NCBI GenBank assembly: GCA_934647235.1
Contig: CAKUFG010000028.1
Coordinates: 1 to 30,606, forward strand
DNA from: an uncultured Clostridia bacterium
Lineage (GTDB): Bacteria; Bacillota; Clostridia; Christensenellales; Aristaeellaceae
DNA: 30,606 nucleotides
Direction of reading: 5' to 3'
Of this stretch, positions 1 to 7,858 are shown in pieces. The translations under genes and the position numbers were made by a program. The notes under the pieces are model-generated. The model searched no databases, was not told where the DNA came from, and worked only from the letters and a program-made list of their open reading frames with translations. Each line of letters begins with the position of its first letter. Position 1 is the stretch's first letter.

Positions 1-2
1 TG

Positions 3-287
3 CTCACCACGCTGGATAACGGCTTCACCCAGGTGCGCATCGGCAATCTGGTAGGCTATATGAAGACCGAATACCTGTCCACCAGCTATGTAGCCAGCGC
101 CATGCCGCTGCTCAAGGTCAACTCCTCCGGCAAGGTCAACCTGCGCGAGCAGGCCAGCACCTCCAGCAATTCCCTGGGCCTGTATCCCAAGGATACCGAG
201 GCCATCCTGCTGGGCTTCAATGGCAACTGGGCACATGTCATCGTGGACGGCAAGATCGGCTTCATGCTGACCACCTATCTGAAGTAA
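3..287 (+). CDS. SH3-repeat (SH3b) protein, C-terminal part only
   Basis: The reading frame is open from the window edge to the TAA at 285-287, so the true start lies upstream; an internal GTG at 33 is not a convincing start because the frame and the domain continue in front of it. The 94 visible residues hold the end of one bacterial SH3 domain (ending in GNLVGYMKTEYLS) and one complete second domain, running from the LKVNSSGKVNLREQAS segment to the terminal IGFMLTTYLK. The NLRxxAS start and the xGxxGFMxTxYL end are typical of SH3_3-type repeats. In this family such repeats usually bind cell-wall peptides on secreted or surface proteins. No catalytic domain or signal peptide is visible because the N-terminus is missing. 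A perfect-palindrome terminator follows. Confidence 0.8.
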   Translation, partial: LTTLDNGFTQVRIGNLVGYMKTEYLSTSYVASAMPLLKVNSSGKVNLREQASTSSNSLGLYPKDTEAILLGFNGNWAHVIVDGKIGFMLTTYLK

Positions 288-302
288 CGCCATCGTTTTT
301 CG

Positions 303-330
303 GGGCGGCTCGATATCGAGCCGCCCTTTT
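303..330 (+). terminator. Intrinsic terminator after the SH3-repeat gene
   Basis: A perfect 24-nt palindrome (303-326, arms GGGCGGCTCGAT and its complement) is followed by TTTT. It separates the SH3 gene from glmS. Confidence 0.8.
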
Positions 331-364
331 CATTTGGCATAAAACGTCCCATCCGCACACACAC

Positions 365-398
365 TAAAGCGTGGCGGCATATCACGCCGCATGCTTTA
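365..398 (+). repeat. Inverted repeat in the glmS leader
   Basis: TAAAGCGT (365-372), a bulged G, GCGGC (374-378), a 7-nt loop, GCCGC (386-390) and ATGCTTTA (391-398) form a 13-bp imperfect stem with one G-T pair. It ends a few bases before the glmS ribosome binding site (404-408). There is no T-run, so it is not a terminator. It could be an operator or an mRNA hairpin affecting glmS translation. Confidence 0.6.
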
Positions 399-415
399 AG
401 ATAGGAGAAATCAAC

Positions 416-2254
416 ATGTGCGGAATCGTTGGATACACCGGCAGCCGTCCCGCCGCGCCCATCCTGCTGGCAGGGCTGTCTCATCTGGAATATCGCGGGT
501 ATGACTCGGCCGGCCTGGCTGTGCGCGAGGGCGGCGGGGAAATCGAGATTGTCAAAACGTGCGGCCGCCTGCGCGCGCTGTATGATATGACCAACGGCGG
601 GCAGGCGCTGCCGGGCGACTGCGGCGTGGGCCATACCCGCTGGGCCACGCACGGCGCGCCCTCGGTGGAAAACGCCCATCCCCTGTGCAGCGACGACCGC
701 ACGGTGGTGGCCGTCCATAACGGCATCATCGAAAATTATCAGGAGCTGCGCGATAAGCTAACCCACGCAGGCTACGCCTTTCATTCCCAGACCGATACCG
801 AAATCGTGGTTAAGCTGATTCACTATTACGCGCGCAAATACGCCCTGGGGCCTGTGGACGCGCTGGCCCGTGCCATGTCGCGTATGCGCGGCTCCTATGC
901 CCTGGCCGTGCTGTTTGCCGACGCGCCGGGCGAAATCTACGCCGCCCGCAAGGATAGCCCCATGATCCTGGCCGTGCGCGAGGGCGAGGGGTATCTGGCC
1001 TCCGACGTGCCCGCCATCCTGCAATACACCCGTGATGTTTATTACATCGGCAATCTGGAAATTGCGCGGCTGGGCAAAGGCACGGTAGCGTTTTTCAATA
1101 TCGACCGTGAGCCGATTGAAAAGGCCCCCACGCACATCGATTGGGACGCCGAAGCTGCCGAAAAGGCAGGCTATGAGCACTTTATGATGAAGGAAATTCA
1201 TGAGCAGCCCAAGGCTGCCCGCGATACCCTGCACGCGCTGATAAAGGATGATCAGATCGATCTGAGCGCCGCTGGGCTGGACGACGCTCTGCTGCGCGCT
1301 ATCCGGCAGATTGTCATCGTCGCCTGCGGCTCTGCCTACCATGTAGGCGTCGCCGCGCAGTATATCATCGAGGATCTGTCGCGCATACCCGTGCGGGTGG
1401 AAATCGCCAGCGAGTTCCGCTACCGCAGGCCCATCTTAGGCGAGGGCACGCTGGCCATCGTCATCAGCCAATCCGGCGAAACGGCAGACAGCCTGGCCGC
1501 GCTGCGTGAGGCAAAAGCGCATGGTGTGCGCACGCTGGGCATTGTCAACGTGGTGGGCTCCTCCATCTCCCGCGAGGCGGACAGCGTACTCTACACCCTG
1601 GCTGGGCCAGAAATCGCCGTTGCCACCACCAAGGCGTACAGCACGCAGCTGATTGCCTGCTGCGCGCTGGCGCTGCAATTGGCGCAGGCTCACGGAACGC
1701 TGGGTGCTGAAGAATACGCCGCGATGATTGCCGAAATGCAGACGCTGCCGGACAAGATGACACGGCTTTTAGAGGACAAGGCGCGCATTCAGTGGTTTGC
1801 GGCCAAGTTTGCCAACGCGCGGGATATCTTTTTCATCGGCCGGGGACTGGACTACGCCGTCAGTCTGGAGGGCAGCCTCAAGATGAAGGAAATCAGCTAT
1901 ATCCACTCCGAAGCCTATGCCGCAGGGGAACTCAAGCATGGCGCGATCAGCTTAGTGGAGCCGGGCACGCTGGTCATCGGCCTGGCTGCCCAGCCCGCGC
2001 TGTATGAAAAGACGCTGAACAATCTGGCAGAGGTTAAAAGCCGCGGCGCGTACCTGATTGGCCTGACTGCCTGCGGGCGCTATGCGCTGGAGGATACCGC
2101 CGACTTTACCGTGTATATCCCGCAGACCGACGCGCATTTCGCCCCCAGCCTCGCCGTCATCCCCCTGCAGCTGCTGGCCTATTACGTCAGCGTAGCCAAA
2201 GGCCTGGATGTGGATAAACCCCGCAACCTGGCCAAGAGCGTTACGGTGGAATAA
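416..2254 (+). CDS. glmS: Glutamine--fructose-6-phosphate aminotransferase (isomerizing)
   Basis: This cytosolic enzyme converts fructose-6-phosphate and glutamine to glucosamine-6-phosphate, the first step of amino-sugar supply for peptidoglycan. The start is ATG 416: it gives MCGIVGY with the obligatory Cys2 nucleophile of the class II glutaminase domain, and AGGAG lies at 404-408. An in-frame start at 371 would bury the catalytic Cys and is rejected. The glutaminase half (about residues 2-230) shows HTRWATHG, HNGIIENY and QTDTE. Two SIS sugar-isomerase domains follow, with VACGSAYHVG (about 302), SQSGETADS (about 350), ATTKAYSTQ and GRGLDYAVSLEGSLKMKE. The C-terminus DKPRNLAKSVTVE is the family hallmark. 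The length, 612 residues, is normal. It is transcribed alone. The leader has a hairpin but no recognisable glmS ribozyme. Confidence 0.98.
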   Translation: MCGIVGYTGSRPAAPILLAGLSHLEYRGYDSAGLAVREGGGEIEIVKTCGRLRALYDMTNGGQALPGDCGVGHTRWATHGAPSVENAHPLCSDDRTVVAVHNGIIENYQELRDKLTHAGYAFHSQTDTEIVVKLIHYYARKYALGPVDALARAMSRMRGSYALAVLFADAPGEIYAARKDSPMILAVREGEGYLASDVPAILQYTRDVYYIGNLEIARLGKGTVAFFNIDREPIEKAPTHIDWDAEAAEKAGYEHFMMKEIHEQPKAARDTLHALIKDDQIDLSAAGLDDALLRAIRQIVIVACGSAYHVGVAAQYIIEDLSRIPVRVEIASEFRYRRPILGEGTLAIVISQSGETADSLAALREAKAHGVRTLGIVNVVGSSISREADSVLYTLAGPEIAVATTKAYSTQLIACCALALQLAQAHGTLGAEEYAAMIAEMQTLPDKMTRLLEDKARIQWFAAKFANARDIFFIGRGLDYAVSLEGSLKMKEISYIHSEAYAAGELKHGAISLVEPGTLVIGLAAQPALYEKTLNNLAEVKSRGAYLIGLTACGRYALEDTADFTVYIPQTDAHFAPSLAVIPLQLLAYYVSVAKGLDVDKPRNLAKSVTVE

Positions 2255-2275
2255 GCGTCATCGCCACACCCTATC

Positions 2276-2319
2276 AAAAAGCCGCCGGGCCGCCTCGCAA
2301 ACGAGACAGCCCGGCGCTT
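2276..2319. terminator. Terminator between convergent glmS and the CUT1 operon
   Basis: AAGCcGCCGGGC pairs with GCCCGGCGCTT around an inner CTCG/CGAG stem. Read on the minus strand the stem is followed by TTTTTGAT, so it is a good terminator for the transporter operon; on the plus strand the T-run is interrupted (TTATTATG), so termination of glmS here is weaker. Confidence 0.75.
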
Positions 2320-2339
2320 ATTATGTCGTTAAATATTGC

Positions 2340-3629
2340 TTACAGATCTTCCAGAATCTCGTTGATACGCTCGGCGCACTCCTGCAGCGTGGCCTCAACC
2401 GGCGCATTCTCGCAGAAGATCAGGCCCAGGGACTTCATCCATTCGTTGGTGCAGCTGCTGTAGTAGGTGCGGCTGTCCTGCGGCAGGATGTTGTCAACGC
2501 CTGCAAACATTCCCTGATAGGCAGGGGTCTTTTCGATCAGCGCATCGTAGGCCTCGCCCTGCATGGCAGAGTAACGGCCAGGCATATAGCCGGAAATTTC
2601 CGCCCAGAACAGGCTGGCTTCGCCGCTGGTAACCCAGTTAGCAAACAGGAAACCGGCGTTTTTCTGGGCCTGAGAGGCCTTCTTGGGAATGACCAGATGG
2701 TTGCCGGACAGCAGCGTATACGCCTTATCGCCCACAGCCGGGAAGCCGCTGATATCAAACTCGAACGCGCCGTTGATCTTATCGCGGTAGGTGGTAATCA
2801 GCGAGCAGGTGTGCACCACGCCGAATACCTCCTGGTCCCAGAAATGCTGACGCATGTTCGTGGAAGCGCCCGAGCCATAGGCCCAGTAGCAGTAGCCCTT
2901 GTCAATCCATTCGCGGATCTGCTTGGTAATCTCGATGGACTTTTCATCAGCCACGCCGCTGGTGCCGTCTTCCTTGATGATTTCCACGCCATAGTTGGTA
3001 AAGAAGGTTTCAAAGTACTGCGCGCCCCAGCCCGCAAAGATCATCGCCCAGCGCGCAGTGGTGCCGTCGTCGTTGAACTTGGTCGCCTTCTGCATGAAGT
3101 CGTCCATATCCTCCCACTTTTCAGGCAGGGTGATTCCCTCGTTCTGCGCCACGGTCTTGTTGTAGTAGATCACCTGCGTGGAGGCCAGGAAAGGCAGGGA
3201 GTACATGTGGCCGTCCTCCTTACGGGTGGCGGTTTCACGATAGCCCTTTACGAAATCGTTCTTATCTACGCCGTAGGCTTCCAGGTAAGGTTCCAGATCC
3301 GTGCATACGCCGGAATCGAAGTACTCGGCCAGATAGCCGACGTTTACCTGCGATACGGCAGGGACGGAATCGGCCGCGTGAGCGGCGATCAGGTTTTCAG
3401 CCAGCACAGTGCCGCTGCCGATGTAACGCGGAATCACGGTAATCAGGGGATACTGCTCATGAAACTTCTCGCACAGCACGTTGATGTCCTCGGTATACTG
3501 ATCCTCGTTGCTGTGCCACCATTCGATGGTGATCGGCTCGGTGACTGCGTAGGGGTTGTTCTCGGCCAGCGCGGCGCTCAGCGAGAGCGTCATCAGCAGG
3601 GCCAGGAGCAGCGCGGTAATCTTCTTCAT
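2340..3629 (-). CDS. ABC sugar transporter, UgpB-like extracellular solute-binding protein
   Basis: This is the secreted receptor for the permease pair encoded just upstream (CUT1 family, SBP_bac_1 type). The 429 residues begin with a type I signal peptide (MKKITALLLALLMTLSLSAA, cleavage likely after ALA before ENN). The mature part opens with ITIEWWHSN and carries the GSGTVLAENLIAAHAADSVPAV segment, arranged like the N-terminal lobe of UgpB/MalE proteins. LPFLASTQVIYYNK and LPEKWEDMDDF are further landmarks. There is no Cys in the signal peptide, so it is not a lipoprotein, which is unusual for a Gram-positive binding protein. AAGGAG lies at 3634-3642. The gene is last in its operon, 62 bp behind the second permease, with a small hairpin in the gap. 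Substrate cannot be read; UgpB likeness suggests a glycerol-phosphate or oligosaccharide ligand. Confidence 0.9.
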   Translation of the reverse strand: MKKITALLLALLMTLSLSAALAENNPYAVTEPITIEWWHSNEDQYTEDINVLCEKFHEQYPLITVIPRYIGSGTVLAENLIAAHAADSVPAVSQVNVGYLAEYFDSGVCTDLEPYLEAYGVDKNDFVKGYRETATRKEDGHMYSLPFLASTQVIYYNKTVAQNEGITLPEKWEDMDDFMQKATKFNDDGTTARWAMIFAGWGAQYFETFFTNYGVEIIKEDGTSGVADEKSIEITKQIREWIDKGYCYWAYGSGASTNMRQHFWDQEVFGVVHTCSLITTYRDKINGAFEFDISGFPAVGDKAYTLLSGNHLVIPKKASQAQKNAGFLFANWVTSGEASLFWAEISGYMPGRYSAMQGEAYDALIEKTPAYQGMFAGVDNILPQDSRTYYSSCTNEWMKSLGLIFCENAPVEATLQECAERINEILEDL

Positions 3630-3665
3630 GGGGTTCTCCTTTCTCTTTTTAGGGTAACAGATTGC

Positions 3666-3681
3666 AAAGCGTCGCCGCTTT
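3666..3681 (-). repeat. Small hairpin between second permease and binding-protein genes
   Basis: AAAGCG, a TCGC loop and CGCTTT form a perfect 6-bp stem in the 62-bp gap. There is no T-run. It may stabilise the mRNA or tune the ratio of binding protein to permease. Confidence 0.4.
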
Positions 3682-3691
3682 AGGCACGGTT

Positions 3692-4840
3692 TTACTTCAT
3701 GCTTGCCTTGGACAGGCCGGTCATGATGTACTTCTGCAGCACCAGGAACAGCACCACAATGGGAACGATCGCCAGTACGGCGGCAGCCATGATTTCGTTG
3801 TAGTTGGATACCTCCAGGCCCGCAAAGGTCTGACGGATGTAGTTGATGCCCACAGCCAGGGTTCGGCGGCTGTTGTTATTTGTCACCATTTTCGGCCAGA
3901 AATAGCTGTTCCAGCCATTGATGAAGGTGATAATGGACACCGTAATCAGCGTTGGCTTGCACATGGGGCACAAAACATAGAAGATCGTGCCGATGCGTCC
4001 CATGCCGTCCACCTTGCCGGCCTCCAGATAGCTGTTATCCACGCTCATGAAGGTCTGGCGAAGCATGAAGATAAAGTAGGCCGATACGAGATTCGGTACA
4101 ATCAGGCCAGGGAAGGAGTTGATCCAGCCCAGCTTGGCCACCATGACGTAAATGGGCACGAACGTCACCTGAATGGGAATCATCAGCGCGCCCAGCACCA
4201 CCAGAAACAGCGTGTTTTTGCCCTTGAATTCGCCCTTGGAAAAGCCATAGGCAGCCAGAATGCCAATGCCCAGCTGGAAAACCATGATAAAGAACGTGCT
4301 GACAATGGTATTGAAGAAATACAGTCCGAAGGGCGCGCGTTTCAGCACGTTGGGATAGGTATCAAAGAACCACTGCTCCGGCCACAGGGTGGGCGTGGGA
4401 GCCAGCAGCTCGTCGCTGGCCTTGAATGAGGAAATAATCATCCAATAAATCGGAAACAGCATCACGATGGACACCAGCGTTGCGCCAATGGTCTGCGCCG
4501 CATGGCTGACCCTGCGCATGGCAAGCTGACGGCGCACCGTGCGGTTGAGCACCGGGCTTACAAAGCGCATCAGCAGCAGGCCAATTACCGCAAAGCCCGC
4601 AATCAGCGCCGCGATTACCGCCAGCACAGCGCGGTTCTTGGCAAACCACCCCAGCGCCTCTGCGCGCTCGTAATCGCCCATTTCAGCGGTAAAGCCTTTG
4701 GCGGTAATCGCATAGCTGATCTGTCCCACCAACGCGCCCAGTCCAATCGCCAGGGCGATGGCCAGCAGCTTGATCAGCACGTCAAACCAGCCGTGCATCT
4801 GCATACGCCGCAGTTGGGAAGCAAAATCCGTCTTTTTCAT
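3692..4840 (-). CDS. ABC sugar transporter permease, UgpE/MalG-like, with N-terminal membrane extension
   Basis: This is the inner-membrane permease subunit of a CUT1 sugar importer. The start is the ATG at 4840 (MKKTDFASQL). Its ribosome binding site GGGAGG overlaps the stop of the upstream permease, so translation is probably coupled; a longer open frame to 4993 overlaps that gene and has no support. The EAA loop that contacts the ATPase is at about residues 272-296 (YLEAGKVDGMGRIG). The final LQKYIMTGLSKASMK resembles the MalG/UgpE C-terminus. The length, 382 residues, exceeds the usual 270-300. The excess is N-terminal, with two additional hydrophobic segments (about 21-45 and 71-94) before the core starts near 115. 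The upstream permease has the same arrangement. Confidence 0.92.
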   Translation of the reverse strand: MKKTDFASQLRRMQMHGWFDVLIKLLAIALAIGLGALVGQISYAITAKGFTAEMGDYERAEALGWFAKNRAVLAVIAALIAGFAVIGLLLMRFVSPVLNRTVRRQLAMRRVSHAAQTIGATLVSIVMLFPIYWMIISSFKASDELLAPTPTLWPEQWFFDTYPNVLKRAPFGLYFFNTIVSTFFIMVFQLGIGILAAYGFSKGEFKGKNTLFLVVLGALMIPIQVTFVPIYVMVAKLGWINSFPGLIVPNLVSAYFIFMLRQTFMSVDNSYLEAGKVDGMGRIGTIFYVLCPMCKPTLITVSIITFINGWNSYFWPKMVTNNNSRRTLAVGINYIRQTFAGLEVSNYNEIMAAAVLAIVPIVVLFLVLQKYIMTGLSKASMK

Positions 4841-4854
4841 CTGTTTTTCCTCCC

Positions 4855-6048
4855 TTACTGGTCGTAATTGACGTTTTTGTTGGAATACTTCATTGTCAGC
4901 GTGGTAAAGACCAGCAGCACAAAGAAGAATACCAGCGATGCGGCCGCCGCGCGGTCTACGCGGAAATCCTTGAACGACAGGTTGTACACCCACTGCACCA
5001 TCACCATCGTCGCGTCGTAGGGACCGCCGGAGGTCATCACGTCCACCGACTGGAACACCTTCATAGAGCTGATAAAGGTGGTCACCAGCAGGAACAGCGT
5101 GGTCGGCGCCAGCATCGGCAGGGTGATGAAGCGGAAGCAGTGCATCTTATCAGCGCCGTCGATGGAGGCTGCCTCATAATAATCCTGCGGAATGCCCTTC
5201 ATCGCGGAAAGATAAATCATCATTGCGTAGCCCACCGTGCGCCAGAAGGTCAGCATCAGGATGCCCGCCAGCGCCGTGGAGGAATTGGCCAGCCAGTCCG
5301 GCCCGACAATGCCCAGCAGCCCCAGCGCCCAGTTGACAATGCCGTGCGGGCCGTTGAGCATCCACACAAAGATGATGGCGCTGGTGGAGGTGGCGATATA
5401 CTTGGGCATGAATACCAGCGCGCGCAAAGCGTTGAAATAGCGGGTCATCCGGTCAAAAAGCAGCGCCAGCAGCAAGCCGCCCGCCAGAGAGAAAAAAACC
5501 TCCCAGAAGGTGTAGCGCAGCGTAACCCACAGCGTGTTTTTCAGATACTTCCAGCCGGAGCCGGCGAAGAGCCATTTGTAGTTTTTAATGCCTACAAATT
5601 TGTATTCTTCCTTCATCAGGTTCCAGTTGGTAAAGCTGATGCGCACCAGATCCAGCAGCGGATAGTATACAAACAGCGCCAGGGCAATCAGCGCGGGCAG
5701 CACGCAGGTAAAATCGCGATAGCGCTCCCAGTGCTGACCCAGCAGCATGTATGCGTTCAGCAGCAGCAGCAAGCCGATGAGCATCATCACAACCGCAAAC
5801 TTCACCGCGTAATAAGCCGCCGTATCGCCAAAGGAAAGGGGCTGGCCGGTGGAAAGGTACTCCGCGTATACGCTTTTCAGGCGGCTGTTGATGCCGGCAA
5901 AGGCCGGCATCTGCAAATCTCCGATCAGGAAGCAGAACACGCCCAGCAGCAAAATCAGCGCGCCTGCCGCAAAGAGAACGGCGGAGAGCGTTTTTTGCTT
6001 TTTTTGAATGCGGACGGGGGGCAGCGGTCGGATTTCAGCGGCTTTCAT
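4855..6048 (-). CDS. ABC sugar transporter permease, UgpA/MalF-like, with N-terminal membrane extension
   Basis: This is the partner permease of the CUT1 importer. The start is ATG 6048 (MKAAEIRPLPP), preceded by GGAGG, and overlaps the stop of the HAD gene as ATGA (4 bp), implying coupled translation. The core begins near residue 113 with FTCVLPALIALALFVYYP and SFTNWNL, typical of UgpA/MalF. The EAA motif lies at about 290-313 (YYEAASIDGADKMHCFRFI). The 397 residues exceed the usual roughly 290-310 because of an N-terminal part with two predicted membrane segments (about 20-43 and 78-104) separated by a roughly 35-residue, probably extracytoplasmic, loop. No ATPase gene is in this operon; Gram-positive CUT1 systems often share an MsmK-type ATPase encoded elsewhere. 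Confidence 0.92.
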   Translation of the reverse strand: MKAAEIRPLPPVRIQKKQKTLSAVLFAAGALILLLGVFCFLIGDLQMPAFAGINSRLKSVYAEYLSTGQPLSFGDTAAYYAVKFAVVMMLIGLLLLLNAYMLLGQHWERYRDFTCVLPALIALALFVYYPLLDLVRISFTNWNLMKEEYKFVGIKNYKWLFAGSGWKYLKNTLWVTLRYTFWEVFFSLAGGLLLALLFDRMTRYFNALRALVFMPKYIATSTSAIIFVWMLNGPHGIVNWALGLLGIVGPDWLANSSTALAGILMLTFWRTVGYAMMIYLSAMKGIPQDYYEAASIDGADKMHCFRFITLPMLAPTTLFLLVTTFISSMKVFQSVDVMTSGGPYDATMVMVQWVYNLSFKDFRVDRAAAASLVFFFVLLVFTTLTMKYSNKNVNYDQ

Positions 6049-6722
6049 GGGCACTCCTCCTTTGGCGTATCGCCGGGAATATCTTCGTCCTCTATCAGCG
6101 CTTTGCGCAGCGCATCCATGCTTGCATACTGATATGGCGTCGGGGCCTGGCCCTGGCAAAAGCCCTCCGGGTCAAAAAGCGCCCCCTGCATTCCTGCATT
6201 CAGCCCTGCCTGCACGTCCAGCACACGATCGCCCACCATCACCGCCCTGCCAGGTTCCAGGCCATGCTTACTGATCAGGTGCAGCAGCGCGTCCGGAGCC
6301 GGCTTGCGCGGAAAATGATCGTCCTTTGTAATAAAATCGCTGAAATACGGCTTCAGTCCATAATGCTCCAGCGCGTCGATGGAGGCGTGATCCCGATGCG
6401 AATACAGATAATTTTTTCCGCCGTGCTCGCAGACGGCGCGCAGCGTCTCGCGCGTGCCGGGATAGGGCCGCATGGCCTCCAGCGTTTCCTCCTGCGGTGC
6501 GAAGGCATAATATGCATCCAGAATGTCCTGCGCCGCCGTGCCATAGCGCTGCTCCAGCTGCTTCGCGGCCCAGCCGAGAGAATGCTTGGTCAGCCAGCGC
6601 AGCTCGTCAAAGGCAATCTCGATTCCGTTTTGCTGCGCCGCGCGGTGATACGCCCGTGCAACCGCATCATAAGTATCAAAAAGCGTACCATCATAATCCC
6701 ATATAAAGTAGGAAAACCTCAT
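6045..6722 (-). CDS. HAD-superfamily (subfamily IA) phosphatase
   Basis: This is a cytosolic phosphohydrolase of the haloacid dehalogenase superfamily. Motif I is IWDYDGTLFD (nucleophile Asp9, acid/base Asp11), motif II is YSHRD, the motif III Lys is in RKPAPD, and motif IV is MVGDRVLDVQAG. A helical cap lies between motifs I and II. The length of 225 residues fits beta-phosphoglucomutase/phosphoglycolate-phosphatase-like members. The start is ATG 6722; AGGAAAGG at about 6733-6740 is better spaced for it than for the GTG two codons earlier. It is the first gene of the transporter operon and overlaps the next by 4 bp, so I infer that it dephosphorylates a metabolite related to the imported compound. 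The exact substrate cannot be read. The plus-strand LysR gene diverges from it. Confidence 0.85.
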   Translation of the reverse strand: MRFSYFIWDYDGTLFDTYDAVARAYHRAAQQNGIEIAFDELRWLTKHSLGWAAKQLEQRYGTAAQDILDAYYAFAPQEETLEAMRPYPGTRETLRAVCEHGGKNYLYSHRDHASIDALEHYGLKPYFSDFITKDDHFPRKPAPDALLHLISKHGLEPGRAVMVGDRVLDVQAGLNAGMQGALFDPEGFCQGQAPTPYQYASMDALRKALIEDEDIPGDTPKEECP

Positions 6723-6780
6723 GTTCACTTTGCCTTTCCTGTGCGCATTTTTGCATCATTTGTCATTTGTTCGCGTTCAT

Positions 6781-6800
6781 ATTGGTCTGCTAAGACCAAT
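6781..6800. promoter_or_regulatory. Palindromic operator between the HAD operon and the LysR gene
   Basis: ATTGGTCT, a GCTA spacer and AGACCAAT form a perfect 8-bp inverted repeat. It contains the T-N11-A pattern bound by LysR-type regulators. It is centred near -71 of the lysR promoter, the usual LTTR recognition position, and at about +5 to +24 of the opposite operon promoter. Binding by the adjacent LysR protein is inferred. Confidence 0.7.
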
Positions 6801-6810
6801 TTCTGGCCAA

Positions 6811-6840
6811 AATATACCATGTGCTCTTGTTTTCTGTCAA
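6811..6840 (-). promoter_or_regulatory. Promoter of the HAD-CUT1 transporter operon
   Basis: On the minus strand there is a consensus TTGACA (6835-6840), an 18-bp spacer and TATATT (6811-6816). It is interleaved with the oppositely oriented lysR promoter, so the two probably compete for RNA polymerase. Confidence 0.75.
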
Positions 6841-6855
6841 ATTCGATGTTACAAT
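6827..6855 (+). promoter_or_regulatory. Promoter of the LysR-family gene
   Basis: TTGTTT (6827-6832), a 17-bp spacer and TACAAT (6850-6855) precede the gene. The -35 box of the opposing operon promoter lies inside this spacer. Confidence 0.6.
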
Positions 6856-6892
6856 ACATCCATAATTAAAACTTATGGAAGCAGGGGTGCAT

Positions 6893-7816
6893 ATGGATTT
6901 TAAGGATATCAGCTATATCATCGCCGTAGTAGAGCATCAAAGCATCTCCCAGGCTGCGCGCAGCCTGTATATCTCCCAGCCGGCGCTGAGTCAATCCATC
7001 CGCAAAACCGAGCTGGAGCTGGGCAAGCCGCTCTTTCACCGCATTGGTCGTGCCATGACGCCCACCGCCGCCTGCCAGATGATCGTAGCCAGCGGGCGAA
7101 AGCTGCTGCTGGAGCGCGAGATGCTGCTCAATACCGTGGCCCATTTGCAGGACGAGCCGCACGAGGTGCTTCGCCTGGGCATGTCCTCCTTTTACTGCCG
7201 CCACCTGCTGCCCGGCATTCTGCAGCATTTCCAGCAGCATTTTCCCAATGTGCAGCTGGACGTGGCCGAGGTCAAATCCTACGAGCTGGAGCGCCGCGTG
7301 GCCGACGGCCAGCTGGATTTCTGCGTGCTTCCCGTATACCCCATGCATCCCGAGCTGGAATACACGCCCGTCGGCGTTGAAAACATTTATTTATGCATGC
7401 ACCGCAGCCATCCCCTCAATCAGCTGGCCGAGCCCAACCATACCATCAATATCCAATACGCGCGCGAAGAAGGCTTTGTGCTGCAGAACAGCGTCGCCAA
7501 GGCGCACTCCCTGCAGGAACGCTTATTTGCTTACGCAGGCTTCAAACCCCATATCATTTACGAATCCAGCACCTGGGAGGTCGCCATCGCCTTTGTAATC
7601 AGCGGCATCGGCATCAGCCTGCTGCCTGATTTCATGCTGGGCGATCAGCCCGAGGAGGAGCGGCCCTGCTATTACCGTATCCAGAACATTGACACCACGC
7701 GGCCCTTCGGCCTGGGATATCGTCACGGCGCGGTGCTCTCCCCGGCCGCAGAGGAGCTGGTAAAGGTAATCCGCAGCGAGTTCTCCCGCCTGCAGTCCCG
7801 CGTTCCCGCCGTATAG
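6893..7816 (+). CDS. LysR-family transcriptional regulator
   Basis: This is a DNA-binding regulator with an N-terminal winged helix-turn-helix (about residues 2-60; ISQAARSLYISQPALSQSIR is the helix-turn-helix core) and a C-terminal periplasmic-binding-like effector domain (about 90-295). The start is ATG 6893 because GCAGGGG lies 5 bases ahead and MDFKDISYII is the normal LTTR beginning; an ATG at 6875 has no ribosome binding site. The length is 307 residues, standard for the family. It diverges from the HAD-CUT1 operon and sits 103 bp before brnQ on the same strand, so either unit could be its target. The palindrome at 6781-6800 favours the divergent operon and autoregulation. The inducer is unknown. 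Confidence 0.93.
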   Translation: MDFKDISYIIAVVEHQSISQAARSLYISQPALSQSIRKTELELGKPLFHRIGRAMTPTAACQMIVASGRKLLLEREMLLNTVAHLQDEPHEVLRLGMSSFYCRHLLPGILQHFQQHFPNVQLDVAEVKSYELERRVADGQLDFCVLPVYPMHPELEYTPVGVENIYLCMHRSHPLNQLAEPNHTINIQYAREEGFVLQNSVAKAHSLQERLFAYAGFKPHIIYESSTWEVAIAFVISGIGISLLPDFMLGDQPEEERPCYYRIQNIDTTRPFGLGYRHGAVLSPAAEELVKVIRSEFSRLQSRVPAV

Positions 7817-7858
7817 CCACAAAATACAAAACAAAAACCAAATCCATCGGTAAACGCC

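Noticed and set aside
331..415. glmS ribozyme in the glmS leader
   Set aside because: Only about 85 bases separate the upstream terminator from the start codon, and the conserved ribozyme core is not recognisable; only a simple hairpin is seen.
2208..3683. 491-codon plus-strand open frame opposite the UgpB-like gene
   Set aside because: It is antisense to a gene with a clear signal peptide and conserved domain. Its translation is low-complexity His/Gln/Arg-rich and matches no family; it is a by-product of high GC.
6875..6892. Earlier ATG start for the LysR gene
   Set aside because: There is no ribosome binding site before 6875, while GCAGGGG is correctly placed for ATG 6893.
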